Positions 44,672-51,438 of a DNA stretch of 64,000 bases are shown here, one piece after another. This DNA is from Devosia rhizoryzae. GTDB lineage: Bacteria > Pseudomonadota > Alphaproteobacteria > Rhizobiales > Devosiaceae. The translations under genes and the position numbers were made by a program. The stretch lies in assembly GCF_016698665.1 (NCBI RefSeq), contig NZ_CP068046.1:1736001-1800000 (forward strand). Reading direction: 5' to 3'. Under the pieces are notes generated by a model. That model saw only the letters and a list, made by a program, of their open reading frames with translations, was not told the DNA's origin and made no database searches. Within the stretch, counting starts at the first letter, position 1. Each line of letters opens with the position of its first letter.

Positions 44672-45669
44672 ACGGCCTCTGCCATAGGCTCCACCACCGA
44701 AAGCGCCCGCATCAGCACTTCGGGCCCAGCGTTGCGCTTGGCGGCATCCATGCTCAGGATCTGCCGGAACTGCTTGGCTCCCGGCCGGCCATTGGCTAGC
44801 CCCAGCATGTGCCGCGCGATATTGTTGAGCCGGGCCCGGCCTGCGCTGAGCTCTGTTTCGGCGTAGCGAGCCATGGCTTCCATGATGGCTTCGAGATCAG
44901 GCACCGGATGCACATCGCCGAAAATGCGCGCATCCACATCGCCCAGCAGCATGGGATTGTGATAGGCGGCACGCCCCAGCATCACGCCGTTCATATTCTC
45001 GAGATGCGCTTCCGCCTGCTCCAGCGTCTCGATGCCACCGTTGATCGCCATCGGCAGCGGCTGCAAGCGGTCGCGCAGGCGATAGACGCGCGGATAGTCG
45101 AGGGGCGGGATGGTGCGATTTTCCTTGGGGCTCAGCCCCTGGAGCCACGCCTTGCGCGCATGCACATAAACGGCATCCACGCCTGCCTCAACAATCTTAT
45201 CGGCGAAGCGGTCTAGGCTTTCCTCGATATCCTGATCATCGATGCCGATACGGCACTTGACCGTCACCGGCCGGTCCGTCGCTTCGCGCATGGCGCGCAC
45301 GCAGTCGGCGACCAGGTCGGGCTCCGCCATGAGGCAGGCACCAAACTTGCCCGATTGCACCCGGTCCGAAGGGCAGCCGACATTGAGGTTGTATTCGGCA
45401 TAGCCGAAAGGCTCGGCGATGCGGATGGCCTGCGCCAGATCGCCAGGGTCCGACCCGCCAAGTTGCAGCGCCACCAGCCCCTCATGCTCACCAAATTGCA
45501 GGTGCCGCTCGGCATCGCCGTGCACAATTGCGCCGGTGACGATCATCTCGGTGAACAACAGTGCATTGCGCGTCAGCAGCCGATGCAGCGTCCGGCAATG
45601 CCGGTCGGTCCAGTCGATCATAGGCGCCACAGAAAAGCGCCTCGCTCTAGCAAGGTCTTGTTTTTGCAT
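44668..45669 (-). CDS. dusA: tRNA-dihydrouridine(20/20a) synthase DusA with an element-encoded 5' end
   Basis: 333 residues, an FMN enzyme that reduces uridine 20 and 20a of tRNA. RRFSVAPMIDWTDRHCR opens the TIM barrel, the catalytic Cys is in NLNVGCPSDRVQSGKFGACLM, and INGGIETLEQAEAHL binds FMN phosphate. The first 11 codons (MQKQDLARARR) lie inside an inserted element. The original start (MNTADINRARR) is stranded at 47574. The two N-termini are the same length and converge at RARRFSVAPMI, so the enzyme should be unchanged in practice. A longer start at 45726 is possible but less likely. Confidence 0.94.
   Translation of the reverse strand: MQKQDLARARRFSVAPMIDWTDRHCRTLHRLLTRNALLFTEMIVTGAIVHGDAERHLQFGEHEGLVALQLGGSDPGDLAQAIRIAEPFGYAEYNLNVGCPSDRVQSGKFGACLMAEPDLVADCVRAMREATDRPVTVKCRIGIDDQDIEESLDRFADKIVEAGVDAVYVHARKAWLQGLSPKENRTIPPLDYPRVYRLRDRLQPLPMAINGGIETLEQAEAHLENMNGVMLGRAAYHNPMLLGDVDARIFGDVHPVPDLEAIMEAMARYAETELSAGRARLNNIARHMLGLANGRPGAKQFRQILSMDAAKRNAGPEVLMRALSVVEPMAEAV
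45614..45639. repeat. Attachment-site repeat, dusA-proximal copy
   Basis: 26 bases beginning TCGATCATAGGCGCC and ending CAGAAAAGCG, identical to 47519-47544. Read on the minus strand it encodes RFSVAPMID, at the conserved start of DusA. It marks the junction between intact dusA and the element. Confidence 0.88.
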
Positions 45670-45678
45670 CACAATTTC

Positions 45679-45826
45679 TAATGCACCACAGGTTGCATAC
45701 GCTGGCGCTATGCAGTTTTGGGACATTCTCTAACATTCGCAAACACTTGTGGCCACTCAAAGTCCCGTCACGGTCATTTCGCAACTGCACCACAACTGCA
45801 CCAGAATGATTGGACGAACTGCACCA
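45679..45826 (+). repeat. Left cluster of CTGCACCA arm-type repeats
   Basis: Copies on the plus strand: TAATGCACCA at 45679-45688; two tandem CAACTGCACCA copies at 45782-45792 and 45793-45803; GAACTGCACCA at 45816-45826. The tandem pair has an exact 11-base step, about one helical turn. The cluster lies 40 to 187 bp inside the left repeat. Confidence 0.8.
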
Positions 45827-45915
45827 AAGATATTCCACAATCAGTTGAATAGCGGAATCGGTCTCTGGTACACTTCACTCACACCCACAGACGAGGGCAG
45901 CGCCCTCCCAGGAAG

Positions 45916-46380
45916 ATGAAAGTGAGCAGACTTCCAAAATGCCCGTTCTGCAGCACACAGCTTTCAGCTGAACCGAGTGAATGTAATCTTTGCACGCGCT
46001 GCGGAGCTTTGTTCGGTGAGCGAGAAGGCATGCTGGAGACGCTAAATCGGCGCGATTGCGGCTCGCCGGCCAGTGTTGAGATCCAAAATTGCGATTTTGA
46101 ACTTTGGTACAACGAAGCAATGGCTGCGAGCAACGAGGCAGGATACGCCGGCATAAGCGCAGCAGAAACCATTCGGCTTTTGGATAGTGACTGCCAAGAG
46201 TTGCGCGGAATAAATAATTCCATGCTGTGCCTACTGCGGGAAGTAGAGAGCGCCTTCCAACTAGACGTGGAGGGCCTGGGCAGCTGCCTCAATCCGGGGA
46301 GCGCATTCGCTCGGCCTTGGATAGAGAAATTCACCGGTCTGATTTCGACACTGCAGGAGCGAGGGCGGCGGCACCGTTAA
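45916..46380 (+). CDS. Element cargo: zinc-ribbon protein of unknown function
   Basis: 154 residues. The N-terminus holds a zinc-ribbon pattern, CPFC (residues 9-12) with CNLCTRCGALFG (about 23-34). The remainder is soluble and probably helical (ASNEAGYAGISAAETIRLLDSDCQELRGI). I do not recognise a family. Codon use is more AT-rich than the host. A hairpin, GAGGGC/GCCCTC at 45893-45907, sits just before the ribosome site GGAAG. Its stop codon shares the TTAA palindrome with the convergent neighbour. Confidence 0.65.
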   Translation: MKVSRLPKCPFCSTQLSAEPSECNLCTRCGALFGEREGMLETLNRRDCGSPASVEIQNCDFELWYNEAMAASNEAGYAGISAAETIRLLDSDCQELRGINNSMLCLLREVESAFQLDVEGLGSCLNPGSAFARPWIEKFTGLISTLQERGRRHR

Positions 46381-47357
46381 CCTAAGTCAGACTCCATCTG
46401 ACCGGGCTTCCTAGACACCAGCTCTCCAACAGTCACGACCTCGTAGCTCTCGTTCAACCAGGTCTCCGACAACCTGTCGTAGACTTGGTTGACCCTCAAG
46501 ACCGCACGAAACGCATCGCCCTGTCTCAACGACAGCTGCCGGTTCTCCAGCCGGTCGAAGAAGGTCTGATCCAAGACCGGTGCCGAAATCCTGAAGCCAT
46601 TCCAGACGAACTCCCACTTTCGCGACGAACGCTCGAAGACGGCTTTGTGCACCGAGAGGATCGCGTTGTGCTCCTGCGAACGCCTGCCGTCGTCTGTTGC
46701 CGGAACAGAGTTCTGCCTGATGATGGGGAACAGCCCACGCGGAATGTCGAGCACAGGTTCTGGGTCGGTAAGGTTCCTGGCAATGCCCAGCGACGTGACG
46801 GAGGGATCGTGCTCAAGCACCTCCATCGTCTTCGAGACATGCCGGTTCACGGCCGGGCTACGCTCAACCTCGGCTTTGTGGTCGAAAGCCTCCTTCGGAA
46901 CGATGATCCGATCAGAGCCGTGCTCGATGATCACATAATCTGAGTTGACCGTGATGACCGGTGGCGTATCCGGGTCGATCACCTTCTCCCAGAGGAAGGT
47001 GGCGAGCAGAGCGATGACGAGATCACGGGCCGTCTGACCGCTGAACAGATTCAGCAGCGAGCGCTTTTCGGTCTTGAGACGTGCCCTGAAGCTACCTGGC
47101 CCCACCGCCTCGATAGCCACCTCAAGCGAGTAGCCCGGATTGACCTCGTGGTTGATGGCGCGGATCGCCTCGGCGATGGAGACGAGTGCATTGCCGAACG
47201 TCAACGCATCGACCTCGGCCGTCCTACCACCGAAGTGTAGAACGAACCCATCATCGTCAAACGTGCGCAAATCAATAGTGGTTATAACGCAGGCACTCTG
47301 CCCAAGAATCCTTAATGTGTCACCCAACTTGGTACTGCACCACGCTCGCCGTGGCAT
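46377..47357 (-). CDS. Element cargo: uncharacterised 326-residue protein
   Basis: A soluble or weakly membrane-associated protein. The N-terminal half is FGNALVSIAEAIRAINHEVNPGYSLEVAIEAVGPGSFRARLKT, then LLNLFSGQTARDLVIALLATFLWEKVIDPD, a possible amphipathic or membrane helix. The C-terminal half has a beta-rich look (FVWNGFRISAPVLDQTFFD, then FRAVLRVNQVYDRLSETWLN). I do not recognise it, although this two-part layout occurs in proteins of mobile elements. The ATG at 47357 may be too early; a TTG near 47330 is possible. It may be read from the displaced dusA promoter. Confidence 0.7.
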   Translation of the reverse strand: MPRRAWCSTKLGDTLRILGQSACVITTIDLRTFDDDGFVLHFGGRTAEVDALTFGNALVSIAEAIRAINHEVNPGYSLEVAIEAVGPGSFRARLKTEKRSLLNLFSGQTARDLVIALLATFLWEKVIDPDTPPVITVNSDYVIIEHGSDRIIVPKEAFDHKAEVERSPAVNRHVSKTMEVLEHDPSVTSLGIARNLTDPEPVLDIPRGLFPIIRQNSVPATDDGRRSQEHNAILSVHKAVFERSSRKWEFVWNGFRISAPVLDQTFFDRLENRQLSLRQGDAFRAVLRVNQVYDRLSETWLNESYEVVTVGELVSRKPGQMESDLG

Positions 47358-47459
47358 GGCGGTTTGTGGTGCCTAGGGTGCCTGCGTGACGCGGCGTGGC
47401 CGAGGGTTTCGCTGAATCTGCACCTGCACCACAGAGCCAACTGCACCAGAACTGCACCA
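47333..47459 (+). repeat. Right cluster of CTGCACCA arm-type repeats
   Basis: Copies: TACTGCACCA at 47333-47342; ACCTGCACCA at 47422-47431; CAACTGCACCA at 47438-47448; GAACTGCACCA at 47449-47459. The last two are tandem with an 11-base step, as at the left end. A partial inverted copy (TGTGGTGCC) lies near 47365. The cluster ends 59 bp before the right attachment repeat. Confidence 0.8.
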
Positions 47460-47499
47460 TTGCCCACAGCGAAATAAATTCACTAATAAACACAATGGC

Positions 47500-47574
47500 T
47501 TAAAAGTGATCTGTACACTCGATCATAGGCGCCACAGAAAAGCGACGCGCGCGGTTTATGTCGGCAGTGTTCAT
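47500..47574 (-). pseudogene. Displaced original 5' end of dusA
   Basis: A 24-codon frame reading MNTADINRARRFSVAPMIE, then CTDHF and a stop. The first 18 residues are a normal DusA N-terminus; the rest is element sequence. It keeps the native dusA promoter region at 47575-47647, which now drives into the element rather than into dusA. Confidence 0.85.
47519..47544. repeat. Attachment-site repeat, distal copy
   Basis: The second copy of the 26-bp dusA sequence, identical to 45614-45639. The bases immediately outside differ (C versus G on one side, A versus C on the other), which fixes the repeat limits. Confidence 0.88.
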
Positions 47575-47647
47575 GGCGCTGCTCTAGCGCAAAAGCGCTG
47601 CGACGCCAAATCTGGCGCAGAGGCGTGATTCCGGTTAAATCCGGCTC

Positions 47648-48991
47648 ATGACCATCCCTCGCCACATCGCCGTGATCGACATCGGCAAGACCAATGCCAA
47701 GGTGGTGCTGATCGACAGCACCACCAGCACCCAGTTGGCCAGCCGCAGCACGCCGAACGTGGTCCGCCGCGATGGACCCTATCCGCATGCCGATGTGGAA
47801 ATGCTCTGGCGCTTCATTTGCGACAGCCTCACCGCCCTTCATGCCGAGCACCGCATGGATGGCATTTCCATCACCACTCATGGCGCCACCGCCGCTCTGA
47901 TGGCGGGCGACGAGCTCGCGCTGCCAGTGCTCGACTACGAACACCCCATCGTGCCCGAGGGCTATGAGGCCGTCCGCCCGCCCTTTGCCGAAACTCTGTC
48001 CCCCCGTCTTCCAGGCGGGCTCAACCTTGGCGCACAGCTTTTCTGGCAGGCGCAGACCTTCCCTGCCGAATTTTCACGCGTCACCGCCATCCTGACCTAT
48101 CCGCAGTATTGGGCCTTCCGCCTCACCGGTGCCCCAGCCAGCGAATTGACGTCACTGGGCTGCCACACCGACCTCTGGGCTCCCGACCGCAACGCGTTTT
48201 CCACCCTCGTCGACACCATGGGTTGGCGCTCGCTGTTCCCGCCGATCCGGCCAGCGATCTCGACCATCGGCACGCTGCGCCCTGAACTCGGCCTACCGTC
48301 GCTGCCCGTCACCACCGGCATCCACGATTCCAACGCCTCGCTCCTGCCCCATCTGGGCCGGCACGCCGAGCCGTTTACCATCCTCTCCACCGGCACCTGG
48401 TCCATCGCCATGACCGTCGGCGGTCCGACCTATGCGCTCGATCCGGGCCGCGACAGCCTCGCCAATGTGGATGCCCACGGCCGCCCCGTGCCCACCGCCC
48501 GCTTCATGGGCGGCCGCGAGTTCGACCTTCTCGTGCCCCAGATCGCCGAGCCGAGCGAAGCGGACATAGAACTTGTAATAGACCAGGCCATCATGGCGCT
48601 GCCGAGCTTCACCCCCGGCGTCGGCCCCTACCCCGACCACCAGGGCCGCTGGACCGTCGACCCAGACACACTCACCCCCGCCCAGCGCACCGCCGCCGCC
48701 TCGCTCTACCTCGCGTTGATGGCGCGAACCTGCCTCAGCCTTTGCGGTCTGGGACGTTCGATCACCCTGGAAGGCCCCCTCGCCCGCAACCAGCTGTTCG
48801 GCGCCGCGCTCACCCAACTTACCGGCGTCCCGGTCCATGCCTCGGGCGATGCGACCGGAACCAGCCTTGGCGCCAGCCTGTTGTTCGGAGGCTCCCTGTC
48901 GCAAGGCGAGCCTGGCGCCCCGATCGCGCCGCTCAACATCCCAGGCTTTGATGCCTATAGTGAACGCTGGCACCAGCGTCTCGCGCCCTAG
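47648..48991 (+). CDS. FGGY-family carbohydrate kinase
   Basis: 447 residues. The N-terminal ATPase motif is VIDIGKTNAKVVLID, and a second phosphate loop is TILSTGTWSIAMTVGG. TTHGATAALM and GLGRSITLEGPLARNQLFG complete the fold. The usual GxD of FGGY kinases is present as GIHDSNASLLPHL. It resembles fuculose/rhamnulose kinase-like members of the family. The substrate is unknown, and no sugar transporter or isomerase is adjacent. It was divergent from dusA before the insertion. Confidence 0.88.
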   Translation: MTIPRHIAVIDIGKTNAKVVLIDSTTSTQLASRSTPNVVRRDGPYPHADVEMLWRFICDSLTALHAEHRMDGISITTHGATAALMAGDELALPVLDYEHPIVPEGYEAVRPPFAETLSPRLPGGLNLGAQLFWQAQTFPAEFSRVTAILTYPQYWAFRLTGAPASELTSLGCHTDLWAPDRNAFSTLVDTMGWRSLFPPIRPAISTIGTLRPELGLPSLPVTTGIHDSNASLLPHLGRHAEPFTILSTGTWSIAMTVGGPTYALDPGRDSLANVDAHGRPVPTARFMGGREFDLLVPQIAEPSEADIELVIDQAIMALPSFTPGVGPYPDHQGRWTVDPDTLTPAQRTAAASLYLALMARTCLSLCGLGRSITLEGPLARNQLFGAALTQLTGVPVHASGDATGTSLGASLLFGGSLSQGEPGAPIAPLNIPGFDAYSERWHQRLAP

Positions 48992-49006
48992 CCTGAAGGA
49001 GGCCTC

Positions 49007-50299
49007 ATGGCAGACCGCAAGCACCGCGTCGTGATCGTCGGCGGAGGCTTTGGCGGTTTGCTGGCGGCTAAATCACTGGGTTCGGCCAATTGCGAGGTCG
49101 TGCTAATCGACCGCCGCAACCACCACCTCTTCCAGCCCCTGCTCTACCAGGTCGCCACCGCCGCGCTCAGCCCCTCCGAAGTTGCCTGGCCGATCCGGCA
49201 CCTCCTCCGCTATCACCGCAATGTCCGCGTTATCATGGCGACCGTCACCGGCGTCGACACCGCCAATCATGCCGTTCTGCTCGAAGACGGCTCCAGCGAA
49301 AACTATGATAGCCTGATCCTCGCGACGGGCGCGCACCATGCCTATTTCGGCCATGACGAGTGGGAAGCGTTCGCGCCGGGCCTCAAGACCGTCGAAGACG
49401 CCACCGCCATACGCCGCAAGCTGCTGCTCGCCTTCGAAGCGGTCGAGCGCGAAACCGATCCCAAGCGCCGCCAGGCCCTCCTGACCTTCGCGCTGATCGG
49501 CGGCGGACCGACCGGCGTCGAAATGGCCGGCGCAATCGTCGAGCTCGGGCGCGCCAGCCTTCGCGGTCAGTTCCAGACCATCGACCCGCGCGAAATGCGC
49601 GTCGTCCTGATCGAAGGCGGCAACAAGATCCTGGGCAATTTCGACGAAGATCTCTCCGGCTACGCCCTCCAGTCATTGCGCAAGATGGGTGTCGAGGTGG
49701 AGCTCGGCAGGCCGGTTACGGCCGTGGACGCAGATGGCGTCACCTTCGGCGACCAGCGCCTCGAGGCCAAGACCATCATCTGGGGCGCGGGCGTCGCCGC
49801 CTCGCCCGTCGCGAAGTGGCTCGATATCGAGGGTGACAAAGCCGGGCGCATCAAGGTGGAGCCGGATCTCTCCGTGCCCGGCCATCGCGATATCTTTGTG
49901 ATCGGCGATGCCGCCTCGATCCTCCAGGAGAACGGCAAGCCTGTCCCCGGCATCGCGCCCGCAGCCAAGCAGCAGGGGCGCTACGTGGCCAACCTCATTC
50001 GTCATCGGCTGGGCGGAAACCCGCCGCCGCCACCCTTCCGCTACAAGCATGCCGGCGATCTTGCCACCATCGGCAAGCGCTCAGCCATCATTGATTTTGG
50101 CTGGATTAAGCTGCGGGGTGCGCTCGCCTGGTGGGTCTGGGGCTTGGCCCACATCTACTTCCTGGTCGAAACGCGCACCCGCATCTTCATCACGATCAGC
50201 TGGCTCTGGATCTACCTTTCCGGCAATCGCAGCTCGCGACTCATCACCCATGGCATGGCCCCGCACCCCAAGCCCCTGGACGAAGTCGACAAAGGCTAG
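49007..50299 (+). CDS. ndh: Type II NADH dehydrogenase (NDH-2-like)
   Basis: 430 residues. FAD-binding VVIVGGGFGGLLAAKSLG is at the start, and the NADH-binding FALIGGGPTGVEMAGAI near 165. IFVIGDAAS is the C-terminal FAD loop, and APAAKQQGRYVA with the terminal amphipathic and hydrophobic helices (ALAWWVWGLAHIYFLVETRTRIFITISW) attach it to the membrane. It moves electrons from NADH to quinone without pumping protons. CTGAAGGAGG precedes the start. It starts 15 bp after the kinase gene. Confidence 0.9.
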   Translation: MADRKHRVVIVGGGFGGLLAAKSLGSANCEVVLIDRRNHHLFQPLLYQVATAALSPSEVAWPIRHLLRYHRNVRVIMATVTGVDTANHAVLLEDGSSENYDSLILATGAHHAYFGHDEWEAFAPGLKTVEDATAIRRKLLLAFEAVERETDPKRRQALLTFALIGGGPTGVEMAGAIVELGRASLRGQFQTIDPREMRVVLIEGGNKILGNFDEDLSGYALQSLRKMGVEVELGRPVTAVDADGVTFGDQRLEAKTIIWGAGVAASPVAKWLDIEGDKAGRIKVEPDLSVPGHRDIFVIGDAASILQENGKPVPGIAPAAKQQGRYVANLIRHRLGGNPPPPPFRYKHAGDLATIGKRSAIIDFGWIKLRGALAWWVWGLAHIYFLVETRTRIFITISWLWIYLSGNRSSRLITHGMAPHPKPLDEVDKG

Positions 50300-51210
50300 C
50301 GTTCGATATCCACGGCGCTCGCCCGTTTTGCCAGTTGCCGCTCGCGCAGCCAGATGTAGAGCCCGCTCGCGATGATGATCACGACGCCCAGGATAAACCA
50401 CTGGTCTGGCGGCTGGTTGAAGATCAGCCAGCTGGCGATCGAAAGATAGATCAGGCTCAAATAGCTGAACGGCGCCAGTGTCGCCGGGGTAGCGAAGCGG
50501 TGCGCCACGGAATTGAGATAATGGCCACCCAGGCCTGCCGCGCCCATGATGAAGAAGGCAACCCAGGAGACCGGCAGGCTGGGCCAGGTCCAGCCGGTAA
50601 ACGCGACCGGCAGCAATAGAACAACTGGGGTTATCCCGGCATAAAACTGCTGTGTCAGCGCGGTGTCCACGCCAGCCAGCTTGCGCGTCAAAATCGAGAA
50701 CAGCGCAAGAAAGAACGCGCATCCGAGACTCAGCAGCGCTGCCGGATGAAAGGCTTCCGATCCCGGCCGCACGATGATCAGAATGCCGACGAAGCCGACG
50801 CCAATTGCCAGCCACCGCCGCCAGCCGACCTTATCGCCCAGCAGCGGCCCGCACATGGCGCAGATCATCAGCGGCGAGGTGAACTGGATCGCGCTGGTCA
50901 CGGTCAGCGGCAGGAACTTCATGGCCAGGAAGTTGAGCCCGGTGGTGAGCAGGAGACAGGCCCCGCGCAGCAGTTCCAGCTTCAGATTATTGCTCTGAAA
51001 CAGCGCCCGGCCGCTGACCGGCAGAAACAACAGCACCAGGAGGATCAGGTGCATGCTGTAGCGCATGAAAACAATCTCGGTCGTCGGTATCCCCTCCACC
51101 GACAGCCACTTGGCGGAAATATCGAGCACCAGCAGAACCAGCTGCGAGGCCAGAACCAGCATGATGCCGAAATTGGCACGGCTCTCGATGGGGGAAACGG
51201 CGGGCATCAA
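50296..51210 (-). CDS. DMT-family (EamA) transporter
   Basis: 304 residues with ten predicted transmembrane helices in two EamA repeats (about 25-155 and 165-290). Characteristic segments are FMRYSMHLILLVLLFLPV, FTSPLMICAMCGPLLGDKVGWRRWLAI and YLSLIYLSIASWLIFNQPPD. It probably exports a metabolite; the family includes amino-acid and purine exporters. The gene overlaps the ndh stop by 4 bases, tail to tail. Confidence 0.9.
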   Translation of the reverse strand: MMPAVSPIESRANFGIMLVLASQLVLLVLDISAKWLSVEGIPTTEIVFMRYSMHLILLVLLFLPVSGRALFQSNNLKLELLRGACLLLTTGLNFLAMKFLPLTVTSAIQFTSPLMICAMCGPLLGDKVGWRRWLAIGVGFVGILIIVRPGSEAFHPAALLSLGCAFFLALFSILTRKLAGVDTALTQQFYAGITPVVLLLPVAFTGWTWPSLPVSWVAFFIMGAAGLGGHYLNSVAHRFATPATLAPFSYLSLIYLSIASWLIFNQPPDQWFILGVVIIIASGLYIWLRERQLAKRASAVDIER

Positions 51211-51296
51211 ACTTCCAGGTCGCCTTCAGGGGCGCAGGCGACCGATGGCTGACCGGGCGCGGCAAGTCAACCGGGTTGGAGTGGAAGACGGTTAGG

Positions 51297-51418
51297 CCCC
51301 CACCCCGCCTCCCCCTGCAGAAAGGGGAGGAGCCCTGCCGGTGCGAGACCGCCAATCGAGCCTCAGGCACAGTGGAGCTCCTCCCCCTCCTAAAGGGGGA
51401 GGCCGGGTGGGGGTGGGT
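51297..51418. repeat. Palindromic repeat pair R3 (related family)
   Basis: CCCCCACCCCGCCTCCCC, then an AAAGGGGAGG hairpin, is followed by an inverted partner ending CTCCCCCTCCTAAAGGGGG, then GGCCGGGTGGGGGTGG. It shares the two-unit inverted layout of R1, R2 and R4 but differs in sequence (CACCCCGCCTCCCC in place of CTCACCCG). It lies between the DMT and beta-mannosidase genes. Confidence 0.7.
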
Positions 51419-51438
51419 CACACGCACTGAACCTCAGC

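Larger units (their letters stand above)
45614..47544. mobile_element. Small integrase-less integrative element in the 5' end of dusA
   Basis: A 1,905-bp segment is bounded by a 26-bp perfect direct repeat that is part of the dusA coding sequence. It supplies a replacement 5' end for dusA and leaves the old one on the far side. Each end carries four direct copies of a CTGCACCA motif, like arm sites of a tyrosine recombinase. The interior is visibly AT-richer than the host DNA and holds only two convergent unknown genes. No integrase, excisionase or transposase frame of useful size is present. The 5' end of dusA is a known target for prophages and genomic islands in Proteobacteria. Loss of the integrase or mobilisation in trans are both possible. 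Confidence 0.85.

Noticed and set aside
45640..47518. Search for an integrase, excisionase or transposase in the dusA element
   Set aside because: All frames over about 60 codons are accounted for by the two cargo genes or their shadows. No tyrosine recombinase motif is visible.
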